A stretch of DNA of 64,000 nt, taken from Verrucomicrobiales bacterium. Lineage in GTDB: Bacteria > Verrucomicrobiota > Verrucomicrobiia > Verrucomicrobiales > DEV007. The translations under genes were made by a program, and so were the position numbers. Of this stretch, positions 45,470 to 53,568 are shown one piece after another. The notes below the pieces were generated by a model that had not been told where the DNA came from, did not search any database, and saw nothing but the letters and a program-made list of their open reading frames with translations. The stretch spans positions 1 through 64,000 of the forward strand of contig JARGOD010000015.1 in the NCBI GenBank assembly GCA_029210205.1. Reading direction: 5' to 3'. Numbering within the stretch: position 1 is the stretch's first letter; every line of letters starts with the position of its first letter.

Positions 45470-46621
45470 TCAAAAGTAAAACGGTCCTGAGCTGGAAGCC
45501 TCTTCCTCTTCAGCTTCACTTTCAGCACCGACTGATCTGGGATCAGTCCCTTCGCCCTCATCGTCGTCAAAATCGTCAAAATCTAATTCGAAGGCGGATG
45601 AGTCTTCATCAATCTCAAAGACTGTCGGACTTTTTCCACTCTCTTCACTGACTTCCTCCTCATCAATTTCAAAGACAACTTCAGACTCCTTCTCGCCCCC
45701 ATTGTCGTTGATTGCCCCGGCTGCAGCGATGGTCTCAGAGGAATTTGCCTCATCTTCGTCCTCTAATTCAAAGATGGATTCATTGAGCGTAGCCTCATCT
45801 TCAAATTCCGAATCCTCACTCTCTTCTTCTGTTTCAAATGGCGAATCAATCACGGCACCAGTCGAATCTTCAATCACAACTTCCGGACTACCGTCATCGA
45901 GAAACTCGATGACTTCCTTTGGCTGTTCCAATTCGGACTCTGCGCCCGTTTCAGTCACTTGCTCAGAACTATCTTCCTCGAAAATCATCTCGGGATAGTC
46001 ATCGTCGAGATTACCCTTTTCCACCTCAGTTCCAGACGCTGCGCTTTCATCAGTATGAGAAGGAACATCTACATCCTGAGCGTAAGTGCTCGCGTCAGGA
46101 GCAGGAGAGATACTGTCCCCGGTAAGGCTCCGGAGCGATTGAGGATGGACATGATGCTCTTCGAGAGGAGGAACAACCTTGATTCCCTCAAGCAACTTAG
46201 CTAACCCGGGACGGACTTGGCGTGCTTTTTCACGAACGACTCCGACAGGCACTGGCACCGTCGAAACTCCAACGAGAACAAAACGGTCCATAACCTCGGC
46301 GAGATAGACGGCCCTCTCGTTGCTCTGATGAAAACTTTCAATATTTCCCGTGCTTCCCAACTCTCTAACGAGTGCATTCATGGCTGCGCTGGCGCCGGCA
46401 ACGAGTGCTGAGATGATATCGACCATCACCTCAGCCTCCGATGAAATGCCACTCACGAGAGCACCACTTCTCTCAACCACAAGAGCTGTCTCCAATTCCG
46501 CTCCCTCTGCAAAATCTTGCAAAATTGCATCCACACGGACCGCCAGATCGGCACTGATCTCCAACGGGATCGCTGGAGACACATCCGGGTGTTCGTTTGG
46601 ATTCTGTTCTTGAGGGTCCAT
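45470..46621 (-). CDS. Roadblock/LC7 domain protein with long acidic tail
   Basis: 383 residues from the ATG at 46621 (MDPQEQNPNE). Residues about 20-150 form a roadblock/LC7 domain (AVRVDAILQDFAEGAELETALVVERSGALVSG, DIISALVAGASAAMNALVRELG, DRFVLVGVSTVPVPVG), similar to MglB-type partners of small GTPases. The rest is an acidic, Ser-rich disordered tail (runs of Glu, Asp and Ser). It starts 22 bases after the GTPase gene. The 3' end may be frameshifted (see 45373-45469), adding about 33 residues. It is likely a GTPase-activating or targeting factor for the MglA-like protein, by analogy. Confidence 0.82.
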   Translation of the reverse strand: MDPQEQNPNEHPDVSPAIPLEISADLAVRVDAILQDFAEGAELETALVVERSGALVSGISSEAEVMVDIISALVAGASAAMNALVRELGSTGNIESFHQSNERAVYLAEVMDRFVLVGVSTVPVPVGVVREKARQVRPGLAKLLEGIKVVPPLEEHHVHPQSLRSLTGDSISPAPDASTYAQDVDVPSHTDESAASGTEVEKGNLDDDYPEMIFEEDSSEQVTETGAESELEQPKEVIEFLDDGSPEVVIEDSTGAVIDSPFETEEESEDSEFEDEATLNESIFELEDEDEANSSETIAAAGAINDNGGEKESEVVFEIDEEEVSEESGKSPTVFEIDEDSSAFELDFDDFDDDEGEGTDPRSVGAESEAEEEEASSSGPFYF

Positions 46622-46643
46622 GGAAATAAAAGAGTTAGACTGA

Positions 46644-47303
46644 CTAGCCCTGCGTCGCAGTGATACGTTCAGAAGAGGTCCGTTTCGCGGCAAGTGCTGC
46701 CGGGTGCCCCTCCCTTCTAACGGTCTCGCCGGAAAATCCTTTGAGAATCATTCGTGTTACGTAGTCCAGCGTCGCAAAAACCTGATAACCAGAAGCGGCA
46801 CTGGCGAGAAAAGAAGCCTTCGATACCTTGAGCATTTCGTCCAACTCCTGAGGAGGAATTGCGCCAGGGATATCCCGTTTGTTGAACTGAAAAATAAATG
46901 GGATCGACTTCGGTGAAATTCGGTTCTCTTCCAGACACTGAAAACAATCCTCCAAAGCCTCCACATTCGCCTCCCGCCGCACCGGATCAGAATCGGCTAC
47001 AAAAACCACCGCATCAGCCCCCGCAAGAACGGAGCGGCGAGTCTCTCTCATGACCCGCTGACCAGGAACAGTATACAGCTGAAACTTCACCTCATGCCCT
47101 GCAATTTTCGTCGAATTAATCGGCAGAAAATCGAAGGATATGGTGCGGTTCTGCTCAGTCTCTACCGAAATCATATCTCCCCGCCAACGAGGGTCGAGTC
47201 TTCGGTGAATGTATTGAAGGTTTGTTGTTTTGCCGCCGCGCGGAGGGCCGCAATAGACCACTTTAAACTGAACTTCTCCACTTTCCTTCCGAATGAGAGC
47301 CAT
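46644..47303 (-). CDS. MglA-type small Ras-like GTPase
   Basis: 219 residues from the ATG at 47303 (MALIRKESGEVQFKVVYCG); the longer frame has no good start. G1 is GPPRGGKT (19-26), G3 is LYTVPGQR (77-83), G4 is NKRD (141-144), and ASFLASAASG is G5. TVPGQ instead of DTAGQ is typical of MglA. Such GTPases set cell polarity and drive motility or secretion machinery by switching between GTP and GDP, with roadblock proteins as partners. Both flanking genes encode roadblock-domain proteins, so the trio is a complete module. The Exb genes follow downstream. Confidence 0.93.
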   Translation of the reverse strand: MALIRKESGEVQFKVVYCGPPRGGKTTNLQYIHRRLDPRWRGDMISVETEQNRTISFDFLPINSTKIAGHEVKFQLYTVPGQRVMRETRRSVLAGADAVVFVADSDPVRREANVEALEDCFQCLEENRISPKSIPFIFQFNKRDIPGAIPPQELDEMLKVSKASFLASAASGYQVFATLDYVTRMILKGFSGETVRREGHPAALAAKRTSSERITATQG

Positions 47304-47308
47304 CGCAA

Positions 47309-48943
47309 TTACTCGTTTAATTTGTATATATTTCGAGCGACAAGGATGAGCTTCTCTCGCACTCCAGGGCCAAAATTCGATGACTGATGGTTCACCGTGA
47401 CGCAACAATCACCTTCAAGGAAAAGGCTAACGGTTCCACGGTCAGTCTGCAGGGTGAACGCCCGAGCCTCGGGAAGTCCCGTCAGTTTCGCTAAATTTCG
47501 AATCGCATCGACCATCTCGCGGGCTTCGTCACCGAGGCGGCTTTGTTCGTTTCTTGAAGCTTGAACAAGCTTAACCGGAGTTGCCAGAGCGCAGGCGCAA
47601 ACACCGTCAAAGGCAACCACTTGTCTCGCCACCTTGGCCAAAGTGAAAGAATCGTCGGAGGAAAAAATGGCACGGAACTCCAGATCCTTAAAATTCACCT
47701 CCATTTCACCCGGCATTGCGGAGTTTGAGGAATTGGGTGCCAATTCTTCTTCTTCAACCTTGAGTGATGGCTCACTAAGCGGTGCAGACGAGGAATCGCG
47801 AAGCGAATTGAATTCCTTTGCCCCGGTATCGGCCGGAGGAACTGGAGTCCTGAAATCTGATGGCTTTTCAACGGAGAAACTAATTGCCGGCGTCTTCGGG
47901 GATACCTCGTTAGCAGGAGTGGGCTCCGGCGGAATTTCTTTAGATGAATCTGCAGCAGACCGCTTCGATTCTGCTTCGTTCACAGAGTCGGTAGCCACCT
48001 TCTTGTTAGTGCTGGCGTCATTCTTCTTGAGCATGTCGCCCAGGCCGGCGACTTCACCCGTTATTGCTTCTGAGCTGGTCTCGGAGTCAGCGTCAAACAA
48101 CGCACCCCAGGCTGATTCATCTCCTTCAGACTCTGGAAAAGGAATCTCTGAATCTTCTTCTGCCTTCGTGGAAAATAATGTCGAGAAACTTTCATCGCTG
48201 TCGAATGGGTTTTCCTTAAAGGGAGAAGACTTGGACTCAGCAGCGGCTGCGGTCATATCTCCAAACGGATTTTCCGCCTTAGGCTCTTTAGAAGGCATCG
48301 CCGCAGCTTTATCTTCACGTGAAGGATCCCCAAAAGCACCTCCTTCGTCTTTCTGAGAGATCTTTGGAGGCAGGGAATCAGCAAACCCTCCGGAGAATCC
48401 AGTATCTGCTTCAGGGACTTTTTGTGCCTTCGTTTCAATCTCATCGGACTCAGGAGACCAAAAGGGATTGTCCTCACTTTCGTTGACCGCAACCTCGGAA
48501 CCGGCAGATTCCGGCATACCGAAACCCGGCGCGCCAAAGGGAGTACCGGGGGCATCAAAAATCGAGCTCCCCACTTTTGCAGCCGGCTGGGCTTTACCAA
48601 GTTTCATTGGAAGCGTCACCGTTGAATCGTTAAGCGGCGTAATTTCTGCATCGAAGAGCTCCGGACATTGCTGAAAGATCGCTGAAAGTCGCACATCAGT
48701 CGATCCGTCTTTTCCCATGAGAATGCGTATCTCTTTCTCCATTGGAAGGCTTCCACTTGCCACAATCGCCGGAGGTATGAAAGGCAGTAACTCACTCACT
48801 AAATAAGCCTGACCTTCCTCGGTGGCTTTGGTCTGCCCAAGAGGAGAGTTCGCACGCTCCCCTGCCTCACCTTCGTGCTCAACCCAATCAGCAGCGGGAT
48901 CACCGTCTTCTTCAGAAAAAAGGTTTCTCAAAGTAAAGGACAT
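47309..48943 (-). CDS. Long acidic protein with C-terminal roadblock-like domain
   Basis: 544 residues. The first 100 residues (VSELLPFIPPAIVASGSLPMEKEIRILMGKDG, LSAIFQQCPELFDAEI) form an unfamiliar folded segment. Residues about 120-430 are low-complexity, rich in Glu, Ser, Asp, Pro and Lys, with repeated EENPF/FSTLF-like short motifs, probably disordered. The C-terminal 110 residues (DSFTLAKVARQVVAFDGVCACALATPVKLVQ to VREKLILVARNIYKLNE) read like a roadblock/LC7 domain. It starts the GTPase operon and lies five bases before the mglA-like gene. Its folded ends joined by a long acidic linker suggest a scaffold. Confidence 0.78.
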   Translation of the reverse strand: MSFTLRNLFSEEDGDPAADWVEHEGEAGERANSPLGQTKATEEGQAYLVSELLPFIPPAIVASGSLPMEKEIRILMGKDGSTDVRLSAIFQQCPELFDAEITPLNDSTVTLPMKLGKAQPAAKVGSSIFDAPGTPFGAPGFGMPESAGSEVAVNESEDNPFWSPESDEIETKAQKVPEADTGFSGGFADSLPPKISQKDEGGAFGDPSREDKAAAMPSKEPKAENPFGDMTAAAAESKSSPFKENPFDSDESFSTLFSTKAEEDSEIPFPESEGDESAWGALFDADSETSSEAITGEVAGLGDMLKKNDASTNKKVATDSVNEAESKRSAADSSKEIPPEPTPANEVSPKTPAISFSVEKPSDFRTPVPPADTGAKEFNSLRDSSSAPLSEPSLKVEEEELAPNSSNSAMPGEMEVNFKDLEFRAIFSSDDSFTLAKVARQVVAFDGVCACALATPVKLVQASRNEQSRLGDEAREMVDAIRNLAKLTGLPEARAFTLQTDRGTVSLFLEGDCCVTVNHQSSNFGPGVREKLILVARNIYKLNE

Positions 48944-49292
48944 GGCAATGGAACGTTAAATGTCAGCATTCTGCTGTTTCTCTCGCAATTACCAAAACTT
49001 ACCAGATCTCATGCGAGTTATGAATATTTTAATAAATCCAGATTAGAATGATGAAGTTGATTTATCAAGGTATTTTTAATATTAAGAAATATTAAATAAA
49101 AACAGAGATCATGTCAGAAGACTTCAGACATGTGTGCATTCCAATAAGAAGGCTGATTGGATTGCTGAATTAAATTTTCGTAAGCGAAAGCTTCAAGCAG
49201 AGTCAACGCCGTCGCGTCGTGGCGATCCGCAACGCATCCGTAAATAGAGGTCACACCAATCGCGAAACATCACTCCTCACCGCTCAAACACA
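48944..49292. promoter_or_regulatory. AT-rich upstream region of the GTPase operon
   Basis: About 350 bases between the operon and the CPBP gene, without a convincing open frame. On the minus strand TTGATA (49063-49068) and TAATCT (49040-49045) with a 17-base spacer form a plausible sigma-70 promoter about 97 bases before the operon ATG. The right part (49200-49290) is GC-richer and featureless. Confidence 0.4.
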
Positions 49293-49308
49293 CCGGCGCG
49301 TGCGCCGG
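49293..49308 (-). terminator. GC-rich hairpin after CPBP gene
   Basis: CCGGCG (49293-49298), loop CGTG and CGCCGG (49303-49308) lie 7 bases beyond the CPBP stop. No clear T-run follows on the minus strand, so termination efficiency is uncertain. Confidence 0.5.
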
Positions 49309-49315
49309 CGAATTA

Positions 49316-50695
49316 TTAGAGGGCGATGCAGAGCATCGTCACGAGGACTCCATTGTTGATGGAATGAGCGACCATAGGAGCAATCAATGAATCGCGGGAT
49401 TCGCGAAGGAGCGAGAATCCCACCCCAATCGCTGCTAACGCAGGGATTCCCAACCAGCCCTGTGGATGAAGAGCAGCGAAAATTGCTCCCGTCAGCAGCG
49501 CAGAAGCAAGAAATCCAAACCTTCCTCTCAACCAACGATGTAAAGCCCCCCGAAAGAACAACTCTTCGAAAACCGGCGCGAATACTGCTGCGAGGAAAAA
49601 ACAAAGTAGCCTTTCCCTCAAGTCCCCAAGATATATCCAGCCAACAATCGGGTGCGTCTGAGGACCCACCGGAGCGCCAGCCTCTCCCGCCTCTCCTGCC
49701 GCGGCGAGGCTTCCGACGATTGCGCTCAAAATCACAGTTATCGCGATACCAATCGAGGCTATCGCCATCACCTTTAGATATCCAACACATCCGGCCCCTA
49801 TCTCCCGCCACACCCCGTCTCCCCGGTGCCAACCAATTGATCGGCGAAAGTGGCGCCACTCGATACCACGAAAAAATGGCCAGAGAAATGGAAGGATGAC
49901 AGCAACGATGTAGCTCGCGTAGCTAATTCCGGGATGCACAAACTGACCTCCCAGATCACCCAGCGCCATGATTCCCAAGTAGAGAGCAAAACTCTCCAAC
50001 ATAACCCCGCGTGGAAGAGCCGTCGGGGAGAAGCGATTCTTAAGTTGGCGCATCTTTTCCGCTCGCAATTGCAGGATCAAGAGAACAGCGCCGACGGTCA
50101 CACCAAGTGCCACTCCTACAAAGAGCAAGCTCGCCAACACGAGAAAGATCATCGAATGAAGCCGAATTTTCTTCTCTGCTGGTGGAGCTTTTCCTTCAAC
50201 TTCGCGAGCTAACTCAGCGAACCATCCCAGTTCCCCTTCGAGGTTCTTACGCTCTTCTGTCGTAAGTCCCAATCTGATCGATTTCTCGATCAATGCTTTG
50301 GTATCAGGAGTCGCTTCTGCCGATAGGGAATCAAGAGTTTCGAGGGGCTTCAAACTCTCTATCCCGAGAAAATCCTCTAGCAGAGCGAGCGCCATGACCA
50401 AGGCATCGTTCTGGGCATACGAGCGAAGTTCATCGAGCGAACCAAGCGCATCTGTTTCACTCAGGGGAGCTGCCGCAATAATAACCCGGCTTTGAATCTT
50501 GAAGAGGGCGAGATCACCCGCATCAATCATCCCCTGCTCTTCTTTGATCTCCTCCATCGCCTTCGGCGCAAAGAGATTCACCGACCAACCGATAAAAAAA
50601 ACGGCGAGAATTATGACGGGCCAGCTCCACCATGCGGCAGGTCGATCTGCCTCGTCAGAAAGCGGAAGAGGGGGCGGGGAAGACTGCTCTGTCAT
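49316..50695 (-). CDS. CPBP family intramembrane metalloprotease
   Basis: 459 residues from the ATG at 50695. An N-terminal helix near 25-45, a soluble cytoplasmic or periplasmic segment, then about seven helices. The C-terminal CPBP (Abi) domain is complete: FAPVFEELFFRGALHRWL (EExxxR), FAALHPQGW (FxxxH) and APMVAHSINN (HxxxN). Such glutamic-type intramembrane proteases process prenylated or lipoprotein substrates; many act in peptide immunity. The long N-terminal extension (about 240 residues) is unusual. It stands alone. Confidence 0.92.
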   Translation of the reverse strand: MTEQSSPPPLPLSDEADRPAAWWSWPVIILAVFFIGWSVNLFAPKAMEEIKEEQGMIDAGDLALFKIQSRVIIAAAPLSETDALGSLDELRSYAQNDALVMALALLEDFLGIESLKPLETLDSLSAEATPDTKALIEKSIRLGLTTEERKNLEGELGWFAELAREVEGKAPPAEKKIRLHSMIFLVLASLLFVGVALGVTVGAVLLILQLRAEKMRQLKNRFSPTALPRGVMLESFALYLGIMALGDLGGQFVHPGISYASYIVAVILPFLWPFFRGIEWRHFRRSIGWHRGDGVWREIGAGCVGYLKVMAIASIGIAITVILSAIVGSLAAAGEAGEAGAPVGPQTHPIVGWIYLGDLRERLLCFFLAAVFAPVFEELFFRGALHRWLRGRFGFLASALLTGAIFAALHPQGWLGIPALAAIGVGFSLLRESRDSLIAPMVAHSINNGVLVTMLCIAL

Positions 50696-50774
50696 GCTCA
50701 AAAGAAAAAGGCCGGGCTATACCCAGCCCCTAACCCGGTCGAGCCCCGAAGCTATCAAACCGGTGGAATAAGCC

Positions 50775-52226
50775 TCACTTGGCTTTAACATCGTAGGCGA
50801 TGATGTATTCCTGATCACGAAGAAAAAGTTTTCCACCGATCACAAGCGGATGCGTCCAGACTTTACCCTTAGGGCTACGATTTGGGCTTTGCGGATCGAG
50901 CTGAAACTGTCCTTTCTGCTCAAACCCTTCCGGGCTCGCGGCCGCAAGGATGAGTGTCCCATCCTCTTCATTCAGAGCATACAGATTGCCTTCGGCTACA
51001 TGGACTGACCCTTTCGATGTGAAACGGGCCTTCTCATTCCAGGTCATCTCACCAGTTGCCCATTCTTGGCACATCAAACCACCTCCGTCTGAAAATCCAT
51101 AGAGATGATCGCCCACCTTTACGACTCCACCGTGATGATTTTTCATCGTCGTATTAATCCAGAGATCCGACGCATTGCTAGATTCATCTACCGAAACGAG
51201 CTTCGATCCCACCCCGTATCCAGAGGTCACGTAAATTTCGTTCCCATCAACAATTGGCGTCGGGATGACCGCGGTTTTGCCACCCCACTCGGAACTCCAT
51301 ATCAGCGAGCCATCCTCAGCGGAAACCCCCACGATAATGCTTTCGAAAAGACGCACATACTGCTTCACCCCGTTGATTTCGGCGGGAACGATCATCGCGT
51401 ATTCCGCCTTCCCCGGTTTCACGTCGTCAGCCTTCCAAACCACCGAGCCACTCTTTTTATCGAGGCAAACAATACCGGCATCGTCACCTCCGGGGGCGAT
51501 CAAAAGATGGTCGCCATCAACAAGCGGAGACTCGGAAAAGCCCCATCCCCCTGATTTACCTTTGAAGTCATCGACAAGATGTTTGTCCCAGACCTTCTTT
51601 CCATCTTCAGCACTGAGACAAGCCAAGGTTCCTTTTGGGCCAAGCGCGTAAACATGGCCGTCGGACACAGTTGGTGTAGCACGGGGACCATGACCCCATC
51701 CAGCGTTGTAGCCATCTTGATCATCATTCCCGATCGTTGTTGACCAGACTTCGGCTCCCGTCTCTACATCGACACAAATCACAGTAACATCTTCATCGCG
51801 TGTTCCCATCGTGAATAGTTTTCCACCACTGATGGAAAAACCAGAGTATCCCATGCCGGCTTGATCGAATACCCAGAGCTTTTCAGGTCCTCCTTCAGGC
51901 CACGAGTCGAGAAGCCCCGTGTCAGTTGAGATACCATCGCCGTTCGGTCCACGAAAAGCAGGCCACTCCCCGCCCTGAACGTCACTATTAGCAGCGGAGG
52001 CACCAGCCTCACGCTCACGGATAAATTCCTGATCTTCGAGACTGAGAGACAGCACTTCAACCTGGCCTACACGACCATCGGCGAGTTTTAAGTGAGCCTT
52101 CCCATCTTCAACCTTGATCAACTCAGCGATGATCTCTTTTCCAGTCGCCGCCTGTTTCCAAGTACGAGCTGACAGTGAAAAGGTAGAGCATAAGCTTACC
52201 ACCAGCAGAATTAAAACACTTCTCAT
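50775..52226 (-). CDS. PQQ-like beta-propeller protein with SHD1-like domain
   Basis: 483 residues from the ATG at 52226 (MRSVLILLVVSLCSTFSLSA), with a signal peptide. Residues about 22-75 (RTWKQAATGKEIIAELIKVEDGKAHLKLADGRVGQVEVLSLSLEDQEFI) match the SHD1-like domain of PVC secreted proteins. WPAFRGPNGDGISTDTGLLDSWPEGGPEKLWVFD introduces a PQQ-type seven- or eight-bladed propeller with repeated GxVWxxx and VYALGPKGTLACLSAEDGKKVW blades. It resembles BamB/quinoprotein-like proteins without dehydrogenase residues; probably periplasmic, ligand unknown. Confidence 0.9.
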   Translation of the reverse strand: MRSVLILLVVSLCSTFSLSARTWKQAATGKEIIAELIKVEDGKAHLKLADGRVGQVEVLSLSLEDQEFIREREAGASAANSDVQGGEWPAFRGPNGDGISTDTGLLDSWPEGGPEKLWVFDQAGMGYSGFSISGGKLFTMGTRDEDVTVICVDVETGAEVWSTTIGNDDQDGYNAGWGHGPRATPTVSDGHVYALGPKGTLACLSAEDGKKVWDKHLVDDFKGKSGGWGFSESPLVDGDHLLIAPGGDDAGIVCLDKKSGSVVWKADDVKPGKAEYAMIVPAEINGVKQYVRLFESIIVGVSAEDGSLIWSSEWGGKTAVIPTPIVDGNEIYVTSGYGVGSKLVSVDESSNASDLWINTTMKNHHGGVVKVGDHLYGFSDGGGLMCQEWATGEMTWNEKARFTSKGSVHVAEGNLYALNEEDGTLILAAASPEGFEQKGQFQLDPQSPNRSPKGKVWTHPLVIGGKLFLRDQEYIIAYDVKAK

Positions 52227-52418
52227 GGGCGAAGGATCGCTTCTGCGAAGGAGTTTCGCAAGCTCTCTCGATTCCGCTATCATGCCTGACTACAGGTGGC
52301 CGATTTACCAAATTCAATAACTCAGGCATCTGATCTTACGATTACCCTGAAAGCAGAAAACTACACTGCTCTTACAGAAAGGTTCCCGGGAAATTGAAAA
52401 CTTATACGAAAGGTCCAA

Positions 52419-52760
52419 TCAATATTGAAAACGGGCGCCAAGGGACAGTGCGGTATCAAACTCGTTGATCTCAGCACCCGCTTTGAACGCAAGGACATCA
52501 TTTAAATGAAAGATCACGCCGGAAGTGAAGAGCCATCGATCCTGATCCACACCGCGGTGAACAGTGGTGTGATGACTGAGATATTCCCGGGTGTAGTCAC
52601 CCTCCGAACTCATGAAAAGAAGCTTTCCGTAGGCTTCAAAGCGTCCAGCGCGAGCTCGGATGCCGGGGCCGACATAGTAACTCCAAGAATCGTAGTTTCG
52701 GTCGGTATACCCTGCACCAAACTCGGCCTCAAGATGCTGCGCACCTCCCTCAAAGGTCAC
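52419..52760 (-). pseudogene. Outer-membrane beta-barrel fragment (C-terminal part)
   Basis: 113 residues with alternating polar/aromatic strands (EAEFGAGYTDRNYDSWSYYVGPGI, RFEAYGKLLFMS, RWLFTSGVIFHL, FKAGAEINEFDTALSLGARFQY) and a terminal Tyr, as in outer-membrane barrels. No signal peptide is present, and the only start is GTG ten bases after the GH16 stop. The N-terminal portion of a barrel protein seems lost; a deletion joining GH16 to the barrel end, or an undetected frameshift, is likely. It could be translated by coupling, but would have no export signal. No regulatory signal found in 52227-52418. Confidence 0.6.
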
Positions 52761-52769
52761 CTTTAGCAG

Positions 52770-53534
52770 TCACTTCTTTTCCCAAACTCTGACGTAATCG
52801 ATTTCAAAGTCGGCTGGGAACGTCGTGGACTCGTCCGGAGCCTCCGCCCAGCCTCCGACTGCCAGGTTCACAAGCATAAACATCGGAACATCGGGAACTT
52901 CGTCCGTGCTTTGATGACGCAGTTTCCCGTCAATCAACCATCGTATCTCCCCCGGTTCCCATTCCACCGCGAAAGTATGAAAGCCTTCAGAAAAATCAGG
53001 CCCTTTATATTCGCCGGTAACTGATTCTGAATTTCCCGTCGGATTATCAGGATTGACCCAGTGATTCGACATGTATACCCGATCTGTTTCGTGTCCCAGA
53101 ATTTCCAGAATATCGATTTCAGGCGGCCATGATTTCGGCTCCGGCAGGAGCCAGAATGCCGGCCAGAGCCCCTGGCCGCGCGGCACTCGGCAGCGGATCT
53201 CAAACTTACCGTATGCCTGGGAAAACTTGCGAGTCGTGGACATCATCCCGGAGCGATACTCTCGCTTCTTCCCGTCGTAGAATGTCGGCTTGTTCTCGCA
53301 ACGAATCCGTAAAATACCTTCTTTTTGATCAAACGCGTGGATCACATAACCCTGAAGCTCATTATTACGCTCTGCGCCCCATGGGTCTTCGGGTGTCCAT
53401 TTTGAATAGTCCAACTTCTCACCCTCGAACTCGTCTTCGAAAGTCAATACCCACTGACCCGGCACTTCCTGAGCAAAAAGGCCTTCACAAATTATCGCAA
53501 GTAACCAGAAAACAGCAGACCATTTTGCAACCAT
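52770..53534 (-). CDS. GH16 family glycoside hydrolase
   Basis: 254 residues with a signal peptide (WSAVFWLLAIICEGLFAQ). GH16 features: QWVLTFEDEFEGEKLDYSKW at the N-terminus, YGKFEIRCRVPRGQGLWPAFWLLP, and the catalytic EIDILEILG (E-I-D-x-x-E: nucleophile and acid/base). FHTFAVEWEPGEIRWLIDGK and the C-terminal FEIDYVRVWE complete the jelly roll. The enzyme hydrolyses beta-1,3-glucans such as laminarin, or related galactans, in the periplasm or outside. It is followed by the barrel fragment and preceded by the pseudo-esterase on the same strand. Confidence 0.94.
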   Translation of the reverse strand: MVAKWSAVFWLLAIICEGLFAQEVPGQWVLTFEDEFEGEKLDYSKWTPEDPWGAERNNELQGYVIHAFDQKEGILRIRCENKPTFYDGKKREYRSGMMSTTRKFSQAYGKFEIRCRVPRGQGLWPAFWLLPEPKSWPPEIDILEILGHETDRVYMSNHWVNPDNPTGNSESVTGEYKGPDFSEGFHTFAVEWEPGEIRWLIDGKLRHQSTDEVPDVPMFMLVNLAVGGWAEAPDESTTFPADFEIDYVRVWEKK

Positions 53535-53568
53535 CTTCTAAAATCCGGACGGAGTAGAGCAATCGCAA

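Noticed and set aside
45702-45998. Ser-rich + strand frame opposite the acidic roadblock tail
   Set aside because: Pure complement of Glu/Asp/Ser-rich codons; no start signal or motif.
47306-47408. N-terminal extension of the MglA-like GTPase
   Set aside because: It overlaps the preceding roadblock gene and adds a stretch not seen in the GTPase family; the ATG at 47303 places G1 correctly.
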